Shown piece by piece: positions 32,664 through 41,885 of a stretch of DNA of 46,074 nt (position 1 is the stretch's first letter; each line of letters opens with the position of its first letter). The notes under the pieces were generated by a model. The model had not been told where the DNA came from and made no database searches. It worked only from the letters and a program-made list of their open reading frames with translations. The stretch is from Verrucomicrobiales bacterium (lineage in GTDB: Bacteria > Verrucomicrobiota > Verrucomicrobiia > Verrucomicrobiales > DEV007), in NCBI GenBank assembly GCA_029213025.1, contig JARGOZ010000008.1, forward strand, positions 42,635-88,708, in the 5' to 3' direction. A program made the position numbers and the translations under genes.

Positions 32664-34853
32664 ATGCCGGGAACTCCACCAGAATCGCCCCCTGACCCAA
32701 ATGAAATCGAGGGCTCAATCCATGCGGTCGTTTTTCACAACGAAGAAAACGGTTTCACCATCTTTCAGGCGCAGACCGATTTCAGCATCGATTTGGTCAC
32801 GGTTCTCGGCATTCTGCCCGCCGCCGTGCAGGGGGAAAACTTCAAAGCCACCGGGAAATGGCAGCAAAATCACAAGTTCGGAAAACAGTTTAAGGCGGAT
32901 GTCATTCATCCGCTGCCGCCCGAAACCCCCGACGCGATTGAGCAGTTTTTAGCCAGCGGCTTCATCGACGGAATCGGCAAACGCTACGCCAAACGCATCG
33001 TCCGCAAATTTGGCAAAGACACTTTCGACGTGATCGAAAACGAATCCCAGAGGCTGGAAATGGTCGAGGGAGTCGGAAAAAAGCGGCGTATGCTGATCAA
33101 AGATTCGTGGAACAAACAGAAATCGGTCCGCGATATTATGATTTTTTTGACCGGTCACGGCCTCTCCCCGGCCCGGGCTACACGGCTCTACAAGGAATAC
33201 GGAGCCAGAGCCGTGCATGTCCTCCGCCAGAATCCCTACCAGCTGGTTCGTGACCTGCCCGGGGTCGGGTTCAAAACAGCCGATGATATCGCCCGGAAAA
33301 TGGGCCAGGCTGATAACTCGCCCGAGCGAATCACCGCCGGCATACACTATGTGATTGAAGCCGCTGCCGGCAAAGGGCATTGCGCCCTCCCCCGGGAGGA
33401 ATTGATCGCTCAGGGAATGACCGTTTTGCAGGCGGAACATCCATTGGTCGAATCGGTGCTCGATGACCTGCTCCGCGACGGCCAGCTTGTCATAGAAGAG
33501 ATCGCCGGTGTGCCGCTTGTGTTTTCCATCGAATTATCGAGGGCGGAAATCAGTGTGGCGGCTTCCATCAAAGAATACGTCATCAAAGAAGTTACCTATC
33601 CGGAGCTGAATCCGGAAAAAGCGATCCAATGGTTCGAAGAATCGAACGGCTTTTCGCTCGGCGAAGAACAGGCCGCCGCCGTCAAAGGAGCCATGGAAAA
33701 CCGTGTGTTCATCATCACCGGTGGTCCGGGAGTGGGGAAAACCACGATTCTGAATGCGATTCTCCAAATCCTGGCGAAGAAGAATATCGAACCGGTTCTT
33801 TGCGCTCCAACCGGCCGGGCGGCCAAGCGACTCAATGAAAGCACCGGGCGGGAAGCATCCACCATTCATCGCCTGCTCGAATTTCAACCCGGCGGCGGAT
33901 TTTCCCGCAGCCTCGAAAAACGTCTCGAAGGCGATTTGTTTGTCGTTGATGAAGCTTCGATGATCGACATCAAACTGATGGCGGATTTTCTCGAAGCACT
34001 ACCGGAAAAGGCCCATCTCATCCTCGTTGGCGATGTTGATCAGTTACCTTCTGTCGGTCCCGGGACCGTTTTACGGGATTTGATCGACAGCGAAGTTCTC
34101 CCGGTCGCACGCTTGACCCGGATTTTCCGCCAGGCCGAAGCGAGCCGCATTATCAGTGCGGCACATGCCATTAATCAGGGGCAAAAACCGGAAATCGATA
34201 ATCTTCCCGACTCCGATTTCTTTTTCATCGAGCGGCAGGGAGCCAATGCTATCGTCGATACCCTGAAACATCTGATTCGCGAAAGAATCCCGAACAAATT
34301 CGGTTTCGACTCGCGGGATGAAATCCAGGTTCTCACCCCGATGAATCGAAACACGCTCGGGACGAAAAATCTGAACGCCGAGCTGCAGGCGGCGGTGAAT
34401 CCCCCCGCTCCACAGAAATCTGAAGTGGAACGGTTCGGCAATATTTACCGAACCGGCGACAAAGTCATCCAGACCCGCAACAACTACGACAACGAAGTTT
34501 TCAACGGCGACATCGGCTACATCCGGGAAATCGCCGACGACCCGGTGTTGCTGACAGTCGTCTTCGACAACGAGCGGGAAGTAAACTACGAGCCCGGGGA
34601 TCTCGATGAGCTGCAACTCGCCTATGCCATCACCATCCATAAATCCCAGGGGAGTGAATTCCCCGCTGTGATCATTCCGCTGGCCTCGGAACAATTTATC
34701 CTATTACAGAGAAATTTGATCTACACCGGTCTGACCCGTGGCAAAAAACTCGTGATCTTCGTCGGGGAAATGAAAGCCCTGGAGATGGCAATCCGAAACC
34801 AGGACAGCAACAAAAGGTGGACCGGGCTAAAGTGGAGGTTGCAGCAGAAGTAA
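32664..34853 (+). CDS. recD2: RecD2-type ATP-dependent DNA helicase
   Basis: This is a 729-residue superfamily 1B 5'-3' helicase of the RecD2 type that acts without RecBC. An N-terminal OB-like region (IEGSIHAVVFHNEENGFTIF) is followed by helix-hairpin-helix segments (ASGFIDGIGKRYAKRI, EMVEGVGKKR, DLPGVGFKTADDIA). The Walker A motif GGPGVGKTT sits near residue 353, and motif II is VVDEASMID. The C-terminal motifs are AYAITIHKSQGSEF and LIYTGLTRGKK. It probably serves DNA repair in the cytoplasm. Its 3' end is 38 bp before the start of the dehydrogenase gene on the same strand. Confidence 0.95.
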   Translation: MPGTPPESPPDPNEIEGSIHAVVFHNEENGFTIFQAQTDFSIDLVTVLGILPAAVQGENFKATGKWQQNHKFGKQFKADVIHPLPPETPDAIEQFLASGFIDGIGKRYAKRIVRKFGKDTFDVIENESQRLEMVEGVGKKRRMLIKDSWNKQKSVRDIMIFLTGHGLSPARATRLYKEYGARAVHVLRQNPYQLVRDLPGVGFKTADDIARKMGQADNSPERITAGIHYVIEAAAGKGHCALPREELIAQGMTVLQAEHPLVESVLDDLLRDGQLVIEEIAGVPLVFSIELSRAEISVAASIKEYVIKEVTYPELNPEKAIQWFEESNGFSLGEEQAAAVKGAMENRVFIITGGPGVGKTTILNAILQILAKKNIEPVLCAPTGRAAKRLNESTGREASTIHRLLEFQPGGGFSRSLEKRLEGDLFVVDEASMIDIKLMADFLEALPEKAHLILVGDVDQLPSVGPGTVLRDLIDSEVLPVARLTRIFRQAEASRIISAAHAINQGQKPEIDNLPDSDFFFIERQGANAIVDTLKHLIRERIPNKFGFDSRDEIQVLTPMNRNTLGTKNLNAELQAAVNPPAPQKSEVERFGNIYRTGDKVIQTRNNYDNEVFNGDIGYIREIADDPVLLTVVFDNEREVNYEPGDLDELQLAYAITIHKSQGSEFPAVIIPLASEQFILLQRNLIYTGLTRGKKLVIFVGEMKALEMAIRNQDSNKRWTGLKWRLQQK

Positions 34854-34891
34854 ATTCCGACCAGGTTTCGATCAACGTCGTAATCAATGTT

Positions 34892-35902
34892 ATGAGTATC
34901 CGAGCCTACGCCGCTACCGAACCCGGTGGGAAACTGAATCAAATCGAATTCAACCCCGGAACGCTTGGGGCAGACGAGGTCGAAATTTCAGTCGACTATT
35001 GCGGTCTCTGTCACAGCGATCTCAGCATGTGGAACAATGACTGGGGTATCAGCACCTATCCGATCGTTCCGGGGCATGAGATTTCCGGACGAATTATTGA
35101 AAAAGGCGATCTTGTCACCAATCTGGAAATTGGCCAGAAGGTCGGCCTCGGCTGGTTCAGTAAGTCCTGCCGGAACTGTGAGCAATGCCTCAGCGGCAAT
35201 CACCATCTGTGCGCCGGGACGGAACAGACGGTAGTCGGTCGCCACGGCGGTTTTGCGGAGCGGGTCCGGGCGAATGCGCTGTGGGCGATGCCGATCCCTG
35301 AAGAACTCGATCCCGCCGCAGTAGGCCCGCTGTTCTGTGGCGGAATTACAGTCTTTAATCCGATCGTAATCAGTGACGTTTCCCCCACTGACCGGGTTGG
35401 CGTTGTCGGAATCGGCGGACTTGGACACATGGCTCTGCAATTTCTCAACAAATGGGGCTGCGAAGTCACCGCGTTTTCCACTTCGCCGGACAAAGAAGAG
35501 CATGCCAGAAAGCTCGGTGCCCACCATTTCATCAACTCGAAAGATGAATCGGCACTCAAAGCACTGAAGTACAGCCTGGATTTTCTGTTGGTCACCGTGA
35601 ACGTCGAACTGGATTGGAAAAAATATATCGCGATGCTGCGCCCCAATGGAAAATTGCACCTCGTCGGAGCCGCGCCTCAAATCTCCACGGAAGTTATGCC
35701 TCTGATCGGCGGCCAGAAATCGATCGGGGGATCCCCCCTCGGCAGCCCCTTCACTACCGGGAAAATGCTCGAATTTTCAGCCCGCCACCATATCGCACCG
35801 GAAACGGAAATTTTGCCTCTTTCAGAAGTAAATGAAGCCTTTCGCAAGCTTCACGATGAGAGTCCGGCTCACCGAATCGTATTGAAAAATGATTTTGACT
35901 GA
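34892..35902 (+). CDS. Zinc-dependent NADP alcohol dehydrogenase (cinnamyl-alcohol dehydrogenase-like)
   Basis: This is a 336-residue medium-chain dehydrogenase that interconverts alcohols and aldehydes. Catalytic zinc ligands are in CGLCHSD and GHEISG. The structural-zinc loop has four cysteines, CRNCEQCLSGNHHLC. The cofactor fold is GIGGLGHMALQF, and FSTSPDK at the second strand end suggests NADPH. This pattern is that of the YahK/CAD group. The ATG at 34892 is chosen; the frame opens 25 codons earlier inside recD2, without conserved features. The substrate is unknown. Confidence 0.92.
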   Translation: MSIRAYAATEPGGKLNQIEFNPGTLGADEVEISVDYCGLCHSDLSMWNNDWGISTYPIVPGHEISGRIIEKGDLVTNLEIGQKVGLGWFSKSCRNCEQCLSGNHHLCAGTEQTVVGRHGGFAERVRANALWAMPIPEELDPAAVGPLFCGGITVFNPIVISDVSPTDRVGVVGIGGLGHMALQFLNKWGCEVTAFSTSPDKEEHARKLGAHHFINSKDESALKALKYSLDFLLVTVNVELDWKKYIAMLRPNGKLHLVGAAPQISTEVMPLIGGQKSIGGSPLGSPFTTGKMLEFSARHHIAPETEILPLSEVNEAFRKLHDESPAHRIVLKNDFD

Positions 35903-35976
35903 GATTTTCTGAACTCTGATTCAGGTAGATTATTAATTGGAGGTTGGGGAAAACGGGCCTATTGCCTTCCCACCCT

Positions 35977-36648
35977 ATGAACGCATTTTTTCAGGAATTC
36001 TGGTCCGATTTCACCCGCACCGAAAACCTCGTCGGCCACTTTGCCTACGTGCTGCTGATCATCTCGATGATGATGCGCACCATGAACTGGCTGCGCTTTT
36101 TCGCGATCCTCGCCGGTGCGATCTCTTCTATCTACTACGCCATCCTGAGTGACTACGTGTCCATGTTTTGGGAGGCACTTTTCTCTCTCGTTAATCTGGG
36201 GCAGTTGATCATTCTTAAGATCGAAAACCGACGGGGTAGTTTCTCGGACGACGAGCGGCTGTTTATCCGCACCTGCCTCAGCGGAGTCGAAATGGCCCAT
36301 GCCAAAAGGCTGATGAAACTTGGTGCATGGACGGAAGTTCAGGAGGACGCGACCCTCATCACCCAGGGGGAGAATCCGGAAAAATTGAAATTCCTCGTCA
36401 GCGGTGAAGCCCGGATCGAGAGGGATGGAAAGGTGATCGATAAAGCCAAAAAGGGCGACTATATCGGTGAAATGAGTTATCTCACCAACCAGGCGGCAAC
36501 GGCCACGGTCATAACAACCACCCCGACGAGATATCTCGCCTTTAACCAGGCAATCCTGCGCGATTTCCTGCAGAAAAATCAGGATGTCCGGCACGCCCTC
36601 GAAGCCAGCTTCAATCGCGACCTCGTAGGCAAACTCTCGAACCGGTAG
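35977..36648 (+). CDS. Popeye-like membrane protein with cyclic-nucleotide-binding domain
   Basis: This encodes about 223 residues. Three hydrophobic segments (HFAYVLLIISMMM, WLRFFAILAGAISSIYYAI and MFWEALFSLVNLGQLIIL) occupy the first 80 residues. A cytoplasmic cAMP-receptor-like beta-roll follows (TLITQGENPEKLKFLVSGEARI, KKGDYIGEMSYLTNQAATATV). The layout matches Popeye-domain proteins, which are mostly studied in animals. The phosphate-binding Arg that CRP has after GE is missing (TNQAATAT), so the ligand may differ. The start is uncertain: GGAGG at 35938 lies far from the ATG at 35977, and TTG codons lie between. It is convergent with the hydrolase gene at 36659. Confidence 0.75.
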   Translation: MNAFFQEFWSDFTRTENLVGHFAYVLLIISMMMRTMNWLRFFAILAGAISSIYYAILSDYVSMFWEALFSLVNLGQLIILKIENRRGSFSDDERLFIRTCLSGVEMAHAKRLMKLGAWTEVQEDATLITQGENPEKLKFLVSGEARIERDGKVIDKAKKGDYIGEMSYLTNQAATATVITTTPTRYLAFNQAILRDFLQKNQDVRHALEASFNRDLVGKLSNR

Positions 36649-36658
36649 TTCTGTCCAC

Positions 36659-37435
36659 TTATTGAAATTTTTCAGCGAAGAACTCTTTCATCGCTTTCCA
36701 CGAAGCTTTGTCTGCGGCTTCATTGTAGGCAGCCCCCCGGCCCGGATCATCCCCTGCCATTTTCTGGGTAAACGCATGCACGGCATCGGGATAAGCGGTG
36801 AAAGTATAGGCTACATTGGCCGCCAGCATCTCGCGGTGAAAGTCCGCCACTTCGTCAGCCGGGACAAAAGGATCGACCGCTCCGTGTAACACAACGACTT
36901 CGCACTGGATATTTTTCGCATCTTCAGGAGTCGGTGTGCCCAAACCGCCGTGAAAACTGACAATCCCGGCGATTTCGGCACCGCTCCGGGCGAGTTCCAG
37001 CACGCCGGTTCCGCCAAAACAATAGCCAATGGCGGCAATTTTTCCGGTGTCGGTTTGCGGAAGATCCCGGAGAACTTTCAGACCGTCGTTGAGCCGCTTG
37101 CGGAAAAGCGCCCGGTCGCTTTTGTAACTACCGGAAATTTTGCCCGACTCGGGTGGCTTGGGGCGAATCCCTTCACCGTAGATATCAAGGGCAAAAACAT
37201 TATAACCCAGCTCGGCGAGCATTTTCGCGCGCATTTTTTCGTAGTCGGTCAGACCGGTCCACTGGTGGACGATCAGGATTCCGGGGCGCTTGCCATCCAC
37301 AGAATCATCGTAAGCATGCCAACCTTCACAGGTAGCTCCTGCAGATTCATATTTTACCGCTTCGGCGACAACATCAGCCTGCAGAATTTGAGAACAAATC
37401 AGAGATACAAAAGAAAAGTAGAACAGGTTTTTCAT
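36659..37435 (-). CDS. Secreted dienelactone hydrolase family protein
   Basis: This is a 258-residue alpha/beta hydrolase with a signal peptide (MKNLFYFSFVSLICSQILQA). The nucleophile elbow is GYCFGG with a Cys, as in dienelactone hydrolase. The Asp is in LHGAVDPFVPADE and the His in PDAVHAFTQ. ILIVHQWTGLTDYEKMRA is the conserved N-terminal strand and loop. It probably cleaves a small ester or lactone in the periplasm. The ATG at 37435 is chosen; the long upstream extension overlaps the previous gene and lacks conserved sequence. It is last in a minus-strand run after the PSD1 and M20 genes. Confidence 0.9.
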   Translation of the reverse strand: MKNLFYFSFVSLICSQILQADVVAEAVKYESAGATCEGWHAYDDSVDGKRPGILIVHQWTGLTDYEKMRAKMLAELGYNVFALDIYGEGIRPKPPESGKISGSYKSDRALFRKRLNDGLKVLRDLPQTDTGKIAAIGYCFGGTGVLELARSGAEIAGIVSFHGGLGTPTPEDAKNIQCEVVVLHGAVDPFVPADEVADFHREMLAANVAYTFTAYPDAVHAFTQKMAGDDPGRGAAYNEAADKASWKAMKEFFAEKFQ

Positions 37436-37500
37436 TACAAAAAGAACGTTCCACAGGACCCGAACAGTTTCAAATTGCGGATAAGCGGGGAAAAAGTCAC

Positions 37501-38853
37501 TCAGGGATGTTGAAGAAGGGAAATCGCCAGGTTCGCCATCGATTCCACCCCGAGTCTCACTGTGGGTTTGGGCTCGGGAAAATAGAGAGCCGAGTGCAGA
37601 GACGGAAGCGGATCCGCTCCGGGCTGGACGCTGGCTTCCCACCGTTCCCGGGATATGGTTCCTATCCGGTATTGCAAGCCGGGAACTCCGAGAGTTCGCG
37701 CAAACTGGCCGAAATCTTCGCCACCCATCGTCGGCTTCAGCTCGTAGATATTTTCTTTTCCATATATATCGGCGAAAAGCTCCATGGCCGCACTCGTTAG
37801 CTTCGGATCGTTATAGGCGGCCGGGGTGAATTCATCTTTCACTTCAACAAGTGGGTCTTTCGGGCACCGGAATGTTCGGCAGGTTGCCGTAGTTAAATCG
37901 CGGATTCCATCGAGCAGTTGTTTTCTGACTTCATCGGCATAGGAACGAACGGTAAGCTGAAGCTTTACCTCGTCACTGATGATATTGTGTTTGGTCCCTC
38001 CATGAAATGATCCCACTGTTATCACACCGGGATCTATCGGATTCAAATTTCGGCTGACAATTGTCTGCAGTCCGGTAACCACATGGGCCGCCGCCACAAT
38101 CGGATCAACCGTCGTATGCGGAGCGGCCCCGTGCCCACCTTTTCCATATATCGTAATATCTACCGAATCAACATTGGCAAAAGCCCATCCGGACGTGTAG
38201 CCGACGGTGCCCACCGGCAGATCGTTTTTCACATGTAGAGCAAGACAAATATCCGGTTTGGGAAAGCGATCGAACAGTCCGTCCTGAATCATCAAACGGG
38301 CCCCTTTGCCTATTTCTTCCGCCGGCTGAGCAATCAAGACCACAGTTCCGGACCAATGGTTTTTTAGATCAACCAGAAGAGGGGCGATTCCATATAGCAT
38401 GGTACAATGCACATCGTGACCACAGGCATGCATGGCGCCTACATCCGTTCCATCCTGATTTTTCACCCTCACCTTGCTGGCGTAACTCAGCCCGGTCTCT
38501 TCGATAACTGGAAGAGCATCCATGTCACCACGGATCAAAAGCGTCGGTCCGTTTCCGTTTTTGAAAACGCCTACCACTCCGGTTCGACCGACACCCAGTG
38601 TGACGTCGAAGCCGGCCCTCTGCCATTCTTTACTGATCGCCGCAGCGGTTTTAAATTCCTGCAGGGAGAGTTCCGGATGGGTATGAAACTGTTTGTAGAC
38701 TCCCGCAAGACCTTCGAGCCGTTCATCCATCCACTTTCGAACTGCCTCGCGGGTTTCGGGGGATGAAGACAAATAGATTTCCCTGTCTGTAGGCTCCTGA
38801 GCATAAACCGACTGTGCAAAGTAAAAGCCCAGCAGCATAACGATTAATTTCAT
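37501..38853 (-). CDS. Secreted M20D amidohydrolase/carboxypeptidase
   Basis: This is a 450-residue metallo-amidohydrolase of family M20D, which cleaves N-acyl or amide bonds of amino-acid conjugates. A signal peptide (MKLIVMLLGFYFAQSVYAQ) precedes HTHPELSLQEF. Metal ligands are in ACGHDVHCTM (Cys and His), PAEEIGKGA, LALHVKND and, at the end, TMGGEDFGQFA. The lid-domain block GKGGHGAAPHTTVDPI is present. The ATG at 38853 starts the signal. It begins 18 bp after the PSD1 gene stop and is followed by the hydrolase after 65 bp, so the three may form a catabolic operon for an exported substrate. Confidence 0.93.
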   Translation of the reverse strand: MKLIVMLLGFYFAQSVYAQEPTDREIYLSSSPETREAVRKWMDERLEGLAGVYKQFHTHPELSLQEFKTAAAISKEWQRAGFDVTLGVGRTGVVGVFKNGNGPTLLIRGDMDALPVIEETGLSYASKVRVKNQDGTDVGAMHACGHDVHCTMLYGIAPLLVDLKNHWSGTVVLIAQPAEEIGKGARLMIQDGLFDRFPKPDICLALHVKNDLPVGTVGYTSGWAFANVDSVDITIYGKGGHGAAPHTTVDPIVAAAHVVTGLQTIVSRNLNPIDPGVITVGSFHGGTKHNIISDEVKLQLTVRSYADEVRKQLLDGIRDLTTATCRTFRCPKDPLVEVKDEFTPAAYNDPKLTSAAMELFADIYGKENIYELKPTMGGEDFGQFARTLGVPGLQYRIGTISRERWEASVQPGADPLPSLHSALYFPEPKPTVRLGVESMANLAISLLQHP

Positions 38854-38871
38854 GGTCGATCCTCTTTCCAT

Positions 38872-41220
38872 CTACTGAATAAACAAAAATTGACGCGTAT
38901 TTAGCAACACCCAAACGAGTCCCCGGTACCTTTCTTCATCGCCACCGGCCACTTCGGCCCGGGCGAGTTGCCATTCCTTTGGTGTCGGTTCGCGGGTCAG
39001 CATCGCCTGAAATATCAGTTGGATCTTTTCATCACTGGTCTCTGCTCTTTCGAGACGCCGCCCAAACACAGCAAAACGGTTGGTGAGAGCTTCAATCATC
39101 TGACCGTTGAGAAGATTGAGCGCCTGTGGAACCGAAGCGTGAGTGCTGGCATTTTGAATCACTTCGCGATCCGACTGCCCAAAGTCCCGAAGAAAATGCC
39201 CGCGCGGAGCCGGCATTTCCAACTCCGAAGCACGCGCCATCCGGGATACCAGGCCTTTGAAATTACGCAGCTCTTTTTGCTGCTCTTTTATCCAATCCCT
39301 TTGTTCATTTTTGGATAAGCCTTCGGGAGGCTCAGGCAAATCGATAGCGGGTAGAGAAGTAAATATCGTTTCACTTGATCCTCTATCCACCATAGTATCA
39401 CCGGCCATCATTTCGGTATTCATTTGCGTCTCTTTCATCCCCAACATCTCACCGAGAAGTTCGCCGCCACTGCGGGCTTTGTGTAGATCAATCAATCCGA
39501 TTTCATTGATCGCCTTATCCACTTTTTGATTCAGCTCCTTCAACTCCTTTTTGTAAGCCTGATACTCCTCTTCGTTCCCGGCTACCTTTGCCCCGGTCAT
39601 CGCAAAACTGATTCGCTCTGTTTCGCTTCTCTGCTCTTTGACCAGCGGAGCGAGGCGTTCCATCATTTTCACATAACCATCAAAATCCCTGCCTTCCAGA
39701 CTGGTCCACCGGAGCCGTTCCTGCTCGAGGGATTTCAACTGGGATTTGAGTAGCGGCTTGTACCGCTCCGGTGCGGGAATACACATCGCAACCATGGAAT
39801 CCCAAATTTGTTCAGCGGACATCCTGCGCAGCGCAGGACCGGCGAAATAATTGGGTGCACCCGGATAAACCTCCCCGCGGTCGGCACTGCGCTGCCATGA
39901 TTGGGTATGATAAAGGACTTCAAGAAAGGCCCGCATATCATACTTCAGCTCGACCATCATCCCCTCGAGGAAAGCCAGCAGTTCCGGATTGGAAACATTT
40001 GTGTAGTCAGTCAGATCATCGACCGGTTCAAAGATCCCGGCGCCAAAGGCGAATTTCCAGAGCCGGTTGGCTATCACACGGGTAAACCTCGGCGTATCGT
40101 GGCTTGTCAGCCATTTCGCATACGCTTCGATGGCAGCCCCATCATGGTTTTCTATATCAACGGCGGAACCGAACATCGTGGCGGGTTGGACTGTATCAAG
40201 AGGAGATGCATCATCATACTGGTAGTCGTGGGGAAGTTTCAGCTGCTGATCCTTTTCGACGACCGAATATCGCAACAAAGGTTTATACATCAAAACGCCG
40301 GCCCAGTAGGCACCGTATTGCAGATCATCCTCCTTTTTGGCCGCGGCCCAGCCCCGCTGAACAGCCGACCGGAATTCGTCAGCCGACATAGTGCCTTTGC
40401 CACCGATCCAGCGATCATGAGGACTCTTCGAATGTTTCTCAATATGGATCTCCAGCCTGTCCAGAGAAGGCATAGGGAAGCCGTCACCCAGTCCCGCGCC
40501 TTCCAGATAGGCCTGCTTTTTCCGTTCCTTGAAAAATCGTCCCGCATTGATCCGGTTGGGAGCATAGGTATAGATGTCGCGCGCGTCGATCGAATAACTG
40601 AACGCCGCCATTTTGTAGTAATCCATCTGGGTCCATTTATCGAACGGATGGTTGTGGCACTGCGCGCATTCCAACCGCGTTCCCAGAAAAATTCTTACCG
40701 TGTTGGACATGTTATCCAACGGCATTCCCCGGTCGCGATGATAGTATCCGGTGGCACCGTTCTCCCAGGTTTTACCCCGGGCCGACACCAGCTGGTACGC
40801 CATTTGATCAAATGGCAGATTTTCCTTTAGAGCGTTTTTCAGCCAAAACTGATAGTGAAGAAACGCATTCCGGCTGGGACCTTCATCGGTCATCCGGAAA
40901 ATATCCGCCCAGAAATTATAGAAATGGCTCTGGAAAGCTTCGCCCTGCAGCAGACCCGAAATCAGCCTGCTTCGCCTTGTGGATTCAGGTTCGCTCAGGA
41001 AGGCTTCCGCTTCTTCGATGGTGGGGATTCGCCCGCCTATGGAAAGGTACGCACGGCGCAGAAAAACCTGATCCGGGATCGCTTCGTTGGGAGACAATTT
41101 GTGTTTCGCCAGATTTGATTCGACCAATTGATCAATTTGCCTCGACCGTTCGGCGACGTCTGCGTTTGTGACCCCGGAAATCCAAAAGAAAATCGCAATT
41201 CCGAAAAGTAATCGAATCAT
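38872..41220 (-). CDS. DUF1549/DUF1553 (PSD1-type) secreted protein
   Basis: This is a 782-residue exported protein of the planctomycete/verrucomicrobial PSD1 type. After a signal peptide (to about TNADV) comes DUF1549 with LRRAYLSIGGRIPTIEEAEAFL and the ECAQCHNHPFDKWTQMDYY segment, whose CxxCH looks like a haem-binding site. DUF1553 occupies the C-terminal half: DTPRFTRVIANRLWKFAFGAGIFEP, NPELLAFLEG, LYHTQSWQRS and LTREPTPKEW near the end. A Glu/Lys-rich helical insertion lies between. Such proteins usually pair with a DUF1501 gene, but none adjoins here. Their biochemical role is still unclear; sulfatase and polysaccharide loci often contain them. Confidence 0.92.
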   Translation of the reverse strand: MIRLLFGIAIFFWISGVTNADVAERSRQIDQLVESNLAKHKLSPNEAIPDQVFLRRAYLSIGGRIPTIEEAEAFLSEPESTRRSRLISGLLQGEAFQSHFYNFWADIFRMTDEGPSRNAFLHYQFWLKNALKENLPFDQMAYQLVSARGKTWENGATGYYHRDRGMPLDNMSNTVRIFLGTRLECAQCHNHPFDKWTQMDYYKMAAFSYSIDARDIYTYAPNRINAGRFFKERKKQAYLEGAGLGDGFPMPSLDRLEIHIEKHSKSPHDRWIGGKGTMSADEFRSAVQRGWAAAKKEDDLQYGAYWAGVLMYKPLLRYSVVEKDQQLKLPHDYQYDDASPLDTVQPATMFGSAVDIENHDGAAIEAYAKWLTSHDTPRFTRVIANRLWKFAFGAGIFEPVDDLTDYTNVSNPELLAFLEGMMVELKYDMRAFLEVLYHTQSWQRSADRGEVYPGAPNYFAGPALRRMSAEQIWDSMVAMCIPAPERYKPLLKSQLKSLEQERLRWTSLEGRDFDGYVKMMERLAPLVKEQRSETERISFAMTGAKVAGNEEEYQAYKKELKELNQKVDKAINEIGLIDLHKARSGGELLGEMLGMKETQMNTEMMAGDTMVDRGSSETIFTSLPAIDLPEPPEGLSKNEQRDWIKEQQKELRNFKGLVSRMARASELEMPAPRGHFLRDFGQSDREVIQNASTHASVPQALNLLNGQMIEALTNRFAVFGRRLERAETSDEKIQLIFQAMLTREPTPKEWQLARAEVAGGDEERYRGLVWVLLNTRQFLFIQ

Positions 41221-41281
41221 CCTTTCAGATAATCGACGAAAAGGTCATTTCCAACCTACTTTTTCATGCCCTGGATTACTG

Positions 41282-41338
41282 CAAAAAAAATGAAGCAGGA
41301 GAGTGCGGTCCGGAAATAACTTCCGGACCGGACTTCTC
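41282..41338 (-). terminator. Strong stem-loop terminator
   Basis: A perfect 9-bp stem (GGTCCGGAA / TTCCGGACC, loop ATAAC at 41316-41320), extended by GAGA/TCTC outer pairs, lies 45 bp past the stop of the minus-strand gene at 41382. A run of eight T follows on that strand at 41290-41283 after a short gap. Confidence 0.55.
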
Positions 41339-41381
41339 AAAAATTGCTTACGTTAAAAAACTTCCGGGAAAATCAGGCACC

Positions 41382-41717
41382 CTACCAGAGGCCATCATTT
41401 TCCTCTTCCTCATTGGGATCATCCCACGCAAAATGTTTGTATCGATGCCTGCTTTTTCGCATTTTCGGATGCCGGTCGCCCAGCCATCGTCCGTGGGGTT
41501 TTCGGGAGTCTTCGATTTCCATGATGCTACCTAATATGGTCGACTCGATATCCTCATCAAGGAATGCCCCTACCCGGTCCAGGTAATCGACATCGCACGC
41601 CGGGTCAGAAAGCTCCAAATCATTTCCATCTATACTGAGAGCCTGGTAAAAATCTCTACCGTTAAACTTTATATCCTCGATTATCTGATCTCTATTGAAC
41701 TTGTCTAGTGCATTCAT
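41382..41717 (-). CDS. Small acidic hypothetical protein
   Basis: This encodes 111 residues, starting MNALDKFNRDQIIEDIKFNG. It has an acidic middle (DGNDLELSDPACDVDYLDRVG) and a basic-then-acidic end (RHPKMRKSRHRYKHFAWDDPNEEEEND). No family is recognised, and there is no signal or membrane segment. The ATG at 41717 is preferred to one at 41813, whose extra 32 residues look unstructured. A good terminator lies downstream, which supports expression. Composition is more AT-rich than its neighbours. Confidence 0.5.
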   Translation of the reverse strand: MNALDKFNRDQIIEDIKFNGRDFYQALSIDGNDLELSDPACDVDYLDRVGAFLDEDIESTILGSIMEIEDSRKPHGRWLGDRHPKMRKSRHRYKHFAWDDPNEEEENDGLW

Positions 41718-41885
41718 TTCTATATTAGGTTCAGCCTCGCATGGACTAAGCGACAGGAAGCTGTATTCCGAACTGATTCGACATCGAAACCTTCGACAGT
41801 AAAACAGTTTCACACTTTCTTTAATCGAGCAAATTGGATGCCAGGTAAGGTCTTCTTTTCCTGGAAAATGATATTCAAAAGCGGA

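Noticed and set aside
39901..40830. 309-codon plus-strand ORF
   Set aside because: It is antisense to the DUF1549/DUF1553 gene, which has clear motifs throughout.
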